64,000 nucleotides of DNA from Lineolata rhizophorae (Eukaryota; Ascomycota; Dothideomycetes; Lineolatales; Lineolataceae): NCBI GenBank assembly GCA_010093515.1, contig MU001710.1, positions 62,001-126,000 of the forward strand. Reading direction: 5' to 3'. Under the pieces are notes generated by a model. That model searched no databases, was not told the DNA's origin, and saw only the letters and a program-made list of their open reading frames with translations. Of this stretch, positions 24,444 through 35,100 are shown one piece after another. The position numbers were made by a program, and so were the translations under genes. Position 1 is the stretch's first letter. Every line of letters starts with the position of its first letter.

Positions 24444-25018
24444 AGGAAATTTGGGGCAAGCAGACAGCAGACCTACCATGCGTTAGGGAATTAAGTCAAT
24501 ATCAGCGGAATGGCTAGGGGATTGTATGCACTGTACCACTACGGACACGAAAGCATGGTTTCCAGTCCCTTGCTAGGTAGTTTGCGGGTGTTGGGCCCTC
24601 CTCTAGAAATGTAGAACTAATGCACAGCTCTCATCATAATGCAGCTCCTGGTCTTAGGCACTTTCAAGCAGTGAACTTTAGGACCATTTTCCACGTGGAC
24701 CCTGAGACCTGGCGGCATGGCTTCGTCACTAGGCGGGGGGCACTTCCCGGCCGACCAGGCGACACTAAACGCTCTTTCCCACACGCATCTCTTTTCACGT
24801 CCCTTGTACCTGGAGCCCCTTCCCTCTGCGCCCAGAATCCTATTTTCTGCGCCACGTGCAAGAGCTTTCGACCCGTCTTGTGGACCACCGAGAGACGAGA
24901 AGTCGCCCATCATGGATTACCGCAAGTAACCCCAGTGCTGCGTTTTTGTTTCTGTAGCAAAGCGAAGAGGCCTATGCTCTTACTTCTCACAGCATTTGAT
25001 GCCGAGTTTTACTACTCG
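24444..25018. other. Upstream region of the THO-complex gene
   Basis: About 575 bases between the tRNA ligase stop and the chosen start of the WD40 gene. The reading frame of that gene stays open back to 24620, with other in-frame ATGs at 24620 and 24974, but this part has no domain and reads like promoter or 5' UTR. Confidence 0.5.
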
Positions 25019-26818
25019 ATGGATCCGTTCGGCGACGACAACGCCGGCGCCGTGGGTGGCGAGCAGGGCAAGCTACCGCATCCGGCTAGCCACGCGGCCG
25101 CCACCAGTGGTAGCGGGGAGTCCCAGGACGTCGGCCAGGGCCAGCTCTCGCCTAGGTCAACCGGGAGCGACGAGGGCCCGGCCAATTCGCCGCAGGTGCG
25201 ACGCCTCCCGCCGACGGAGCTTCTAGAACCCCAGCCCAACAAGGTCGTCTGCTCTGCGCCCGCCGTTGCCGCGACCGACCCCAACGCGCCCGAAAATCAC
25301 GCCTCGCCCGTCTTCCCGCCCCTGGAAAACTTGGAGCCTCCTACGGCGGCCGCGCAATCGACCCCCGAACCGAGCAAGAAGGCCAAGGCGAAGAAAAAGA
25401 AGAATAAGAGCAAGGGTAAAGGCAGGAGCAAGGGCAAGAGTGACAAGGATCCCGAATCGACCACCTCGAGCAAGGACGGAGAAGAACACGAACAAGGACA
25501 GGACAAACAGCAGAAGCAGGTCAGCTTCCGCGTGCGTTCTCCGCTCGAGGAGGCCGAGGCGCAGTTTCGCGGCCTGCTTAGCTTCGCGCTTCCCTCGCCT
25601 CTGCTCACCCCGGAGACGCCGCAATCGCCAGCCGGCGCTGAGGCGCTCCGCGAGAACAACGAGCCTGAGCGGAAGCAGAGAGAGGACGATCCTCATTGCG
25701 CCGAGCTACCGTCGCTGGACGCGATGGCGCCGCGCGGCCGCTCGCTGCCCAAGGCGGCCTTCGCGCCCGTCTTCGCCAAGCAGAAGACGACGACGTACAG
25801 CGACCTGCCGCCGCAGCGCGTGACGTCGGCGCACGCCCTGCGCAGCGTGGCGTGGAACCCGCTGGGCACGCTGATCGCGACGGGCGCCGGCGACCGCACG
25901 CTGCGTATCTGGAACCCGGAGAAGAGCCAGGTCAAGAACAGCACGGAGCTGCGCGGCCATTCGAGCGCCGTCGAGCGCGTCGCCTGGAACCCCGAGAAGG
26001 AGGCCGAGCTTGCGAGTTGCGGGAGCGATGGCGTCGTGAGGCTCTGGGACGTGAGGAGCAAGGGCAGCGTGGGCGAGGTCAAGGTTGCGGGCGAGGGGTT
26101 TACGTTGGCGTGGCGGCCGGACGGCAGCGAGTTGTTGGTTGGAACCAAGGTAAGCTTTGAGTCCTGCGGATCCAGGTTCCTAAGGGATGATGCTAAACTA
26201 TTTCCAATCACCTAGGATGACACGCTGATCCCGATTTCGCGCTCGACGCTCACGCCGCTGGCTTCACACCGCCAGCCTGTACAAACCAACCAGACCATGT
26301 TTTCCCACAGCGGTAACGAGCTCTTCCTTACTACCGGAGAGGGTCACGTCAAAATCCTCGACTACCCTTCTATGGTAAGTTTCCATCTACCACCGTCCGC
26401 CTTCTTCTGATAGCAATCTCGTCCCTCTGTCTAGGAGGTCCTCCACACGCTTAATGCGCATACCTCATCCTGCCTCTCCCTGGATTTCTCCCCCACAGCC
26501 GCCTACCTTGCCATCGGCGGCTCTGACGCCCTCATCACCCTCTGGGACTCGTACGACTGGGTGTGCGGCCGCTCGCTCGGCGGAATGCTGGGCAGCGTGC
26601 GCTCCGTCAGCTTCAGCTTCGACGGCAGTTACATTGTGGGGGGTTCGGACGAGGGCGCGAGTCTCGAGATCGCCCACGTGGAAACGGCCGAGTACGTCCA
26701 TCACGTCGAGACTGATGCGGCAGCGCCATGCGTCGCGTGGCATCCCTCCAAGTACGTGCTCGCCTACTCGGGCGATGTTCAGGGACTGAAGATCATTGGG
26801 TCCATTGGAGGCAATTGA
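25019..26818 (+). CDS. THO complex WD40 subunit (Tex1/THOC3-like), frame broken
   Basis: Exons 25019..26149, 26216..26376 and 26435..26818 follow clear splice sites. THO couples transcription to mRNA packaging and export in the nucleus. The first about 270 residues are low-complexity with a Lys-rich basic patch (KKAKAKKKKNKSKGKGRSK). WD40 repeats follow: HALRSVAWNPLGTLIATG, GDRTLRIWNPEKSQ, RGHSSAVERVAWNP, then FSHSGNELFLTTGEG, VKILDYPSMEVLHTLNAHTS, YLAIGGSDALITLWD and a final VAWHPSKYVLAYSGD, all as in Tex1/THOC3. Anomaly: both flanking introns are in phase 0, yet exon 2 is 161 bases, not a multiple of three. Near 26336-26345 the sequence reads GGAGAGAGGGT where the family needs GGAGAGGGT, so one GA unit looks extra and the frame would end soon after. 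The cause may be sequence error or a true mutation. The start is chosen at MDPFGDDN because upstream in-frame sequence has no domain. Confidence 0.82.
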
Positions 26819-27126
26819 TGCTCTGGTCGGCGGGGAATAATTACCCCTGGATAGGTGAGATACCCTGGCGTTAACGGTATTGGAGGCGAAAAGTTTTGCG
26901 TAGATGCGCATGGACCTACCACAATGGATGGGATTGCATAGAGTATGACTGGCAAGCGAATGAGGAAACATGCTATTCCAAACATTGCGAAAGCAAGCAC
27001 TGGGCCCGGAAAAGGAGAACTCTCAGGCTCAATACACCGAGCAATTATTTTCATCCTACTAAAATTGATACAATCTATGCCTTGCACACTGCGACCTTGT
27101 GATCTTGCGAATCCCCTGCGACCCTC
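26819..27126. other. 3' flanks between convergent THO and aldo/keto reductase genes
   Basis: Just over 300 bases between two gene ends on opposite strands. It should hold both 3' UTRs. Nothing else seen. Confidence 0.5.
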
Positions 27127-28261
27127 TTAGCCGTTCATCAACGCCGCCCCCGGACCGCCATAGCGCCCACCGACAACTTCGATGTTCTTCACGAACTGGT
27201 CGAGATCGGCAATCTCCTGCTCGGTCAGGTCGACGTGTGCCATGTTCTCCTCGAGACGCGGGATGCTGAGGGTGCCCGGGATGGGGATGATGGTCGGGTT
27301 GCCGTTGCGGCCGCTCTGGGCGCGGACCCAGGCCAGCGCCACCTGGCTCGGCTTGCAGCCCTTGGCGGCGGCAATCTTCTCGATGCCGGCGACGAGCTTG
27401 AGGTTCTCGTAGAAGGCGTCGCCCTGGAAGCGCGGCATGTGGTGGCGGACGTCGCCCTCGGGGATGTCCTCGGGCCGCCTCACCTCGCCCGTTAGGAAGC
27501 CGCGGCACATGGGCGAGTAGGCGAAGATGGGGATGCCGAGCTCGGCGCACGCGGCCGCGACGCCGTTCTGGAAGATGTCGGGCGAGAAGAGCGAGACCTC
27601 GACCTCGACGGCAGCGATGGGGTGCACGGCGGCGGCGCGCCGGATCGTGGCCGCGCTCACCTCGGACAGGCTGATGCCGCCGACCTTGCCGGCGCGCACG
27701 TGCTCGGCGATGGCAGCGATGGTCGTCTCGATGGGCGTGCCCGGGTCGACGCGTGCGCACTCGAACAGGTCGAGCTTCTTGGCCCCGCCGAGCAGGCGCA
27801 CGCACTCGTTGATGGACCGGGCCACGTTCTCAGGCGACCCGTCGGGCGCCATCTGGCCGGGCTTTGTCGCGCCCTTGATGCAGAGCACGACCTTGTCCGC
27901 GTCCTCAGGGTAGCGCGCGAAGTAGTCGCGCAACAGGTGCAGCGAGTTCTTCTCGGGCGTGCCGTAGATCTCGCCCCCGTTCCAGGCGTTGGCGCCCAGC
28001 TCGACCGCGCGCCGCATCGTCGCGATGGACTTTTCGAAAGGTTGCGGGTTCGCGCGCCACGTCATGCCTGTTTCTCCATGGTTAGTTTTTCTTTTTCCTT
28101 TTTTTTCTTTTTTCTTTTTTTTGGTCCCTTTCTCCATTGCGGCTCATTTGGGAAAAGAAGAAAATTGCTTTCTGGCCGGGGAGGTTTCGTCATTGGAGGG
28201 CGAGCTTACCCATAAGGCCGAACCCAGTGGGGCCAACTTCCTTGCCGAGAACCTGCGGCAT
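27127..28261 (-). CDS. Aldo/keto reductase, pyridoxal reductase (Plr1/AKR8) type
   Basis: Two exons, complement(27127..28067, 28210..28261), give 330 residues. The first exon (MPQVLGKEVGPTGFGLMG) supplies the missing first strand of the TIM barrel. Motifs match the AKR8 pyridoxal reductases, known from fission yeast Plr1, which reduce pyridoxal to pyridoxine with NADPH: NAWNGGEIYGTPEKNS around the catalytic Tyr, LCIKGA with the Lys, LFECARVDPGTPIE, then GGISLSEVS, FAYSPMCRGFLTG and the cofactor-binding PIPGTLSIPRLEEN. The 142-base intron has an A-rich rather than pyrimidine-rich tract before its acceptor. Reading through it from an ATG at 28137 would give a Lys-rich alternative N-terminus that I consider wrong. 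It neighbours, on the same strand, a gene for a PLP enzyme. Substrate is inferred from family only. Confidence 0.87.
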
Positions 28262-30378
28262 TGTTGCTTGGTGATATGCAAGGGACGCGGATATGAGTGG
28301 CTGGTGGTGTGGTACGAGGCTCAATACGGGGCCTAAGAACGGTCCGGAAAGCTTGGCTTAAAAGGAGGCTTGGATCAAAGTGACGCCTTTGATCAAATGG
28401 ATTTTAGAACTCTTTGATTGCTTGAGAACAGTGAAGAGATGATGGTTGTTGTGTTGGCGAGGACGTTCTTGATGGCCTTCAGTCCACTCACTTATATACC
28501 CGGCAGACCGCCCAGACGGCCCCAACTTTGAACTCGAGTTGATGGTTTCCCACGCACGTCGAATTATCTCCGTCAACAAGGCGTTGTCGAACTGTACATA
28601 GGAAACTGGCTTGCAGCCGTGGGAACCAGACTAGGCTGGTTGGCTGCAAAGGCCGAACGTATATCCGGAGCCCGCTATCCGGAACGGCCAAAGAGTTTCG
28701 TCGTTAGCTCCGGGGGCCCGCGCCAAGCTTCGGCTGGCACCCGCGGGACCGGATACACATCAAGCTTGAGCCAATGGGGCCGGGAGCAAACGCCTAGTAA
28801 GCATGGTTAGTTAGCACGTAGGCCACGCCCTTCTTGCTGCGAATTCCTTGACTAATCGGCACGCATGGCTGAGTATCTGCGTCGCACGGGTCGCGATGGT
28901 AGGCCAAGCTGTCGATGACGTCTTGCAGGATCTGTAGTGCTGTGGTCTCCGGGCGCACATGCGGGGTTAGCGGCGCGGGGCCTTAGCTCCTTCTCGGGGC
29001 CGCGGGGCCCGGGACGAGGCCACGGCCCGCGGTTGGGATCGGCGAGCCAACCGGCCCGACAACAGGGGTTTGTGTCGATGTGGCAGATACACATGTGCTC
29101 TCCGAGCACGCCTATACCTAAAGTTAAACTTGGCGTCGAAACTTCTCTTGCACGAAGTCGGTACATTTGTTGGCTAAGTACGTACGTAACCGAGGTGTTG
29201 TTTGATCTCTTCGCCAGATTCCCTCCAGCGCCGAATACCAGAATCAGAAGTACACAATCCTTCGCCCTCTTACTCTTCCAGGCAAAAGCGCTGTGACTTG
29301 GATTTCGACCAGAGGGGGCCTCGGTGTCAACAGAGAGAGTTCCACTGTCGATGCGCGGAAACCGGCGCAGGAACTCCGGACAGATGCAACAGTCGAGACG
29401 CACGGCCGCCCCGCTGGAGATGGTCTTAAGGCACCAAAGCCCGCCGGCCCGCATACGTCCCGGGCATTCGGAGTTAGACGAGAGCCCTGCCCAGTGGTCC
29501 AAGTCCAAGAGCGCCCTTCTTCCCGCCTCTGCAGCTCCTGTCCTTCGCTACTGCACCTACAACCAGCAGCTGCCCAGCTTTTCCCCGCCCCTCGCAGGAA
29601 TTTCGCGCGGGGTGCATGCGTCGCGTGGCATGTTCGTCTCTGCTGTGAGCTAGGACGGTGGTCGGCGCTTGCATCAAGCTGCCGCTTGTCGTGGACGCCT
29701 TGTCTCGGCCGCAAGCGGGACGCGACTCGCTCGATTGGACTGAACCACGGTGCGGCGTGCCCTGCTAGCATTCCGAGGACGCGAGCTGGCTTTTCGGGTC
29801 CCAGCGGAAGCATGATGATCTTCCTCGTTCTTCCAAGTACCTTTGCCACTGCCAATGGTTCGTGACCGTTGCCGTACGCCATAGTGCGATTAGTACAATG
29901 TGAGCTCTTATTTCGCGAATCAAACAGTCCATATATTCTTTTTTCTGTCTAACAAGCAAGCCCGTCCCAGAAGCTCAAACGAAATAACCAGTAACGCCAC
30001 ATTCGACACTAATACTAGCGATTTCGAGACCCTAACAGTTTGCTCGTGCGATCAGCGAATACAGCCAATCCCGTGCTTACTAGTCATAGGGCCGAAACTT
30101 TGACTTGAGAAATGAATGCGCTTGGACAAATACCGCCATGCTGGGGAATAGATGGGTAAGGAAAGCCATAAATGCGTCATGACACCGTATCTGAGCATGT
30201 ACTGTACAGCAAAATGTAAGGCATCTGCAGCCGCGGTGCTCCTTGAAAGGCGAGAGTCATGTCCATGCCGTCGTCCCAGCACATCTCTATCTAAGACGTA
30301 AAAGTATTGGTAAACCGGCAGCGTGCCGTTAGTTCGGCGGTCTCAACGCGGCACCCTCCATTTGTGCGGAGATTTTTC
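28262..30378. other. About 2.1 kb without a supportable gene
   Basis: Promoter of the aldo/keto reductase at the left and 3' UTR of the lysine aminomutase at the right. The longest open frame, minus strand 28852-29508, has no family features and I do not accept it. A GC-rich patch at 28.9-29.05 kb and mixed sequence fill the rest. Confidence 0.45.
28492..28498 (-). promoter_or_regulatory. TATA-like box of the aldo/keto reductase gene
   Basis: TATATAA on the minus strand about 230 bases upstream of the start codon at 28261. Distance is long but usual for a fungal 5' UTR. Confidence 0.4.
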
Positions 30379-32045
30379 TTACGCAAGTGGGTCGTAATAT
30401 TTATAAACGTCGGGCTTTTCGCTCTTGTACTTGAGCACTGGCGATATGTACTCGGCGACGCCGTTCTCGTATCGCTCGTACGATTGCGCGAGGCGCTTCC
30501 CGCCGCCCCCGGGCAGGTCGACTACGAAGTGGGGGATGCAGTGGCCCGCGATGGTCCCGCGGAGCTCTTTTTCGAGACGGAGAATCGTCGAGAGCGGAGT
30601 GCGCATGTGCTCTGTGAATTGCACCATGTCGGCCTGGTAAACGTAATACTACGCGATGGGATTCTCGTTAGTCATACGGTGCGTTTCCGCGTCTCCGTTC
30701 GCAATTTGTCGACTCACCGGCTTGAAATTGATGTCGGCAAGGCCGCGAATCAAGGCGCCCATCGTCTCGACGTTGTCGTTGATGCCTCGGCCCAGGACAG
30801 TCTGGTTGCGGACGATAACGCCTTCCTTGAACAGGAGTCTAGCGGCTTCCTCCGTGACCCACGAAATCTCGTGCGGATGGTTGAACTGCGTGTGCACGGC
30901 CACTTCCTTGCCCAGCTCGCGGCCCTTGCGGGTGATGTCGATGACGGCGCGCGCCCAGCCGTCCTGCGGATCCAGGATGCGCATGGGCATGAAAGAGAGG
31001 CCCCGAGTCGCGAACCGGAAGCGGTTGATGTGCGGGATGGCGAAGAGCGACTCGGCGATCTCGCGCAGGTGCTCCGGCTGGAGCTCGTACGTGTCGCCGC
31101 CAGATACCACGACGTCGGCAATCTCGGGGTGCTCGTGGATGTAGTCGAAGGCGCGCTGCCACGCTCGGCGGCCCTGTCTTGGCCGCGACTTGTTCACCAG
31201 GTCGGTGTGAGGGCCTACGGCGTAGGACCGTGTGCAGCCGACGCAATAACTAGGGCAGGTCGTGGCTGCGAGAAAGAGGATCTTGTGCGGGTACCGATGG
31301 ACCAAGCCTTCGAATGGGGAGTCCGCCTTTTCGGAGAGCGAATCCAGCATGGACATAGGGTGGTCCGGGAGCTGGAGAGACTTTTGCGGCAGGCACTGGC
31401 GAAGCACTGGATCGCCAAGCGGGTTGGTCCAGTCGATGATTGACAGAAAGTACGGCGTGAGTCCAATGTTCATTCCGGCTTTGGGCATGCCTTGGATGAT
31501 GTCGTCTATAAAGTCGCCCTTTGTCCGAATATGCCGTTGCTTGGGGTCCTTGGAAGGCGGGAGCACTTCCGGAACCGCCTCGTTAATGAAAGCCTCGAGC
31601 TTCGCCTGCGTGTTCACCTTGAACTGCCTCTGCTCGTTGTTTAGCGTGTGTGTGACTCGGTCCGAACTCAGAGTGGGAAACGCACCTGCCACCGCGTGCT
31701 AAGAAACTCCGTCGCATTGACGTTGCGAAACGGACGCACTTTGCGCCAGAACATATCGGGATCGTATCTCGACCGATTCTGGCTAGCTGTCGGCTTGGAC
31801 AGAATACTAGGCGGCGGAATGTCCGCATCGTAGCCCGGAGCCCCATAGCTCGAAGAGGCTTGGCTCACGGTTGCATTTTGCGCAACTTGGATGACCACAT
31901 ATGAGGGCGGCTTGGCGCGATGGAGGCATCTTGAAGATGCTCGGGCGGCGACATGGCTACGCATGGTGAAGTGCTCGACTAGACGTCGACACGACGCGAC
32001 TCCGACCAATCGCGTCGGCAGCTTCAGATTAGGCGGAATGCACAC
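30379..32045 (-). CDS. Lysine 2,3-aminomutase (radical SAM, PLP), probably mitochondrial
   Basis: Three exons, complement(30379..30648, 30718..31623, 31686..32045), give 511 residues. The family converts L-lysine to L-beta-lysine by a radical mechanism using a [4Fe-4S] cluster, S-adenosylmethionine and PLP. The cluster motif is Cys243-x3-Cys247-x2-Cys250 in CPSYCVGCTRSYAVG. The PLP lysine is Lys473 in VVDLPGGGGK. Both Asp residues that hold the lysine side chain in the clostridial enzyme have counterparts: Asp466 in the same motif, and the Asp of GIND. KPYYVYQAD across the second intron is also conserved. These argue for a true lysine mutase over EpmB-type relatives. The first about 45 residues are rich in Arg with almost no acids, like a mitochondrial presequence. 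The Val-Gly between the second and third Cys differs from the more usual Arg/His-Phe/His. A TATA box precedes the gene. Fungal function of this family is not established as far as I know. Confidence 0.88.
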
Positions 32046-32138
32046 ATGACCCGAAAGAGAAGCCAGTATTTGAAGAGCCCAGTCGGTGGGCGGACAAATG
32101 GGTAGGACTGTAGTGGATGGAGCCAGGGGTGGCGATAC

Positions 32139-32146
32139 CTATATAG
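32139..32146 (-). promoter_or_regulatory. TATA-like box of the lysine aminomutase gene
   Basis: CTATATAG, about 95-100 bases upstream of the start codon at 32045 on the minus strand. Confidence 0.5.
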
Positions 32147-35100
32147 GGTTCGCCCAAGACGGGCTGGACCAGCACGCCAGAGACGGACATTCTCACCCAG
32201 AACGATGGACCCTGGAGCGCGGACGTGGTTCCGATTTGCGCACTGGGCCCGAACTACAAGTTCATACGCCTCATAGGTGGCTTTCATGCAGTGCGATCCT
32301 GCCTTTCAGCCCGCTCCAGGCTGGCTCTCCTTGCGAATGATCTTCTGTGGTCAGACCCCTCCCGAAAAAGGAACTTGACCACAGCATCTAACCCCCACGA
32401 CGGGGGCCCCATTCTTCGACCACGCCTCGAGGCTATTCCTTGCGGGATTAGAATGGTATTCCGCCGCCGTCGGTTTCCCCCCTGGAAGGAGCCTCGATAA
32501 CAATTGCGACGCAGTCGCCTCGTGCGACGCGGGTACCTGAGGCGCCTGGGTACGCGGCGCTACCTACTTATCGGCTTGGTCAGCCGCCCATTGGAGCGCG
32601 CTCTCCAGCGCCGAAGGTGAGCACAGCCAACGCGCTTCTCCAACTAATACGGAAGGTAGGTGGGCAGCCAATAACAGGCCGCATCTTGGCCTCGAGTTGT
32701 CTTACTCCTCGGCGGCCGTCCCACGACAAGTTCGATCGCAACGACATCTCGCGGATGGGCTGCGCCGTTCTACTTTCGGTCAGCTTTAGATTGCATGCTT
32801 CACGTTTGCGCTCTTGTTCCCCAATACGGATCCGGTACGAGGCGAGAGGCCGCTGCCCTCGATCCTTCGCCACCCATGGTGTTGCCTCGGACAGGCCAGA
32901 GGCCTCGAGTCGACCGGCGCATGCCTCGGTCAGTTTGTTTGTGGTATGAGTCAAATTTCTGCCGCCGAACTGCATGGGCGGCGGCATCATGCAAGACGCA
33001 CGTTACAATTAGCACGTGCAGCCATCTAGGAGGCTTGCAGAGGACCGTTGGGCGACGAGTTCAGGAGACATTATTTTATCGTCGGCATAAGTGCCTCGCC
33101 GACTCCACACGTGGGAGAGACATGTCAACAAAAAGCAAAGCCGGCGGCGTTCGCAAGGGTTCGCCGGGAATGGGATGCCATTTGCAGGGACCGCGCCCCG
33201 TCGACGTGGGCGCGCTGCGCCTCGAATTCGCTCGCTCGGCAATCTGCCTGCAGCTCGTCACACCCAAACTCCACATCCCCTCAGATTTGTGAAACAATCA
33301 GAAAGCTGATAAGATAGGGACCCTACGGGCGCTCCACCTTGGCGCAGCGCTGCTGGCCGGCCCCTGTCTCCCGCCGCTTTGGACGTGCATCACCTCACCG
33401 CGATCGAGCAGAGATCGTAGTAGCCGTCTCAACGTTTCCAGCTCGTCCATTAGTCGCGTCGTTTCTACGGTACATATTACGTATCGCCATCGAGGTCAAC
33501 ATGCAGGGGCTGGCTGATCCTAGACTCCGATGCGCTTGGCATCAACTCCACGGACAAGGATCCCGAAATGTGGCTTGCCGGGTTGGCCGGGTTGGTTGGG
33601 CTTCGAGAAAACACGACGCGACACCGCAAGCTCGGTGGCCGACCAGGGCTCAGTTCCTCGATCACGATCGGGCAGGTACTTGTCGCTAGACCTTCCTAAG
33701 ATTGGCATGCTGCGTACTGTTTCGACGTCCCGGATACGCGATTCTAGTCCGGCAAAAGGAGTGAATGGATTCGACTTCCACCATACAGCGGGATCGTTTC
33801 ACGCTCTGAGTGCAACAATCCGTGATACCTGGAATATGTTCTCGAGACGTGCGAGAGGCAAGAGTGGGTTGATCTGGCGGTCAAAAATACTCTCCGCACG
33901 GCATGTTCCTAGCGGCTCCGACGAGGGATATCCCGCATATCAGATCCAGCGAGGGAAGTGACGGTGAGCAAGCTAAGAAAGCCATGCCACGCCATCGGTG
34001 TGCCTCAAGGCTCCCTTTGTCATTGTCGAGGACGTTTCTTTTTCTGAGTTGAGGCTTTTCACTGGGTGATAGCTCGAGTCCATACAGATCGCCGCCTTGC
34101 ACATGCGACCATCCACGCGACATGGGCTCGCAATTGGCAAATCACAAGCCAGATATGTCGGCCGCCCTGCTGACCGCCGTCTCGAACCCATAACTCGCCA
34201 TATTTATGATGTGCAGTCGCGCGGGTCCCCTGTCGAGAGAATCCGGGGTCACTGCGCTGCAGGCTTCCCGGTTTCGGGGCGTCGGTGCGGGCCACTCGGG
34301 CCCGGAACACACGGCCAAGAGTTGGCCGACCCACCAATGATCTCGTCCATCAATTCTATTACTCTCTGCTTTTTGTGCGCCTTCGTGGACTCTCAGCTCG
34401 CATCTCCGCAACCTCTCCCTTTGGCTACTGACTCGGCGGCCAACGAGGCTTCTCTACTCCCGACTCGTGGCGTCCGTCGAATTCTCGGCGGGCGTTTGAG
34501 AGAGGCGACCGGTGGCCTTTCTCCTCAACAAATTCTCCTGTGGTACCACCTCACTACCGCGAAACTTCCCCGTCGTATCTTCCCGACGGCGAGATACACA
34601 CTGTTACTGCAGCCATGGCTGCTGCGTCGGCACGCCGCTAATGCTGTCTGGAGCACACCTTGTGTTCGTAGCCAGACGCTAAGTTCCCCCCGGTGTCCAT
34701 ACTGCGTCTCTAGCGGAGTACTTAGCGGAGAGCTCTCCGGACTCTGAGAGGATGGAAAGCGAACCCGATCGAAACTAGGATTGCCGATGTCATCGGGCCG
34801 AGCTACCGAACCGAAAAATTATCTGTATTTGGTAAGTATTAACAGTCGTTGATCTGACCAGTCCGAGGATACGAGACCTGGGGACTCAACGCCTTGTGAT
34901 GGCTACCTAGTATTTGGAATTGACCTTTGCAGGTGACCAGCTTGAATCAGAAGCACAAACTTAGCTTATTCCTAGTTCAGGAGTTGTGTAAATGCTAGTT
35001 GGCTCTAGACTATGGGTATGCCTATCGACCTAAATCTCGATCGACTTGCCTCCTGTCTTCAAGTGCGGCTACTACCGAATTCCAACCAGAGATTAGACCC

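Noticed and set aside
28852-29508. Minus-strand frame of 218 codons
   Set aside because: No domain, biased composition and similar-length frames on the other strand.
30307-31443. Plus-strand frame of 378 codons
   Set aside because: Antisense to the lysine aminomutase exons; no domain and the opposite strand has full family motifs.
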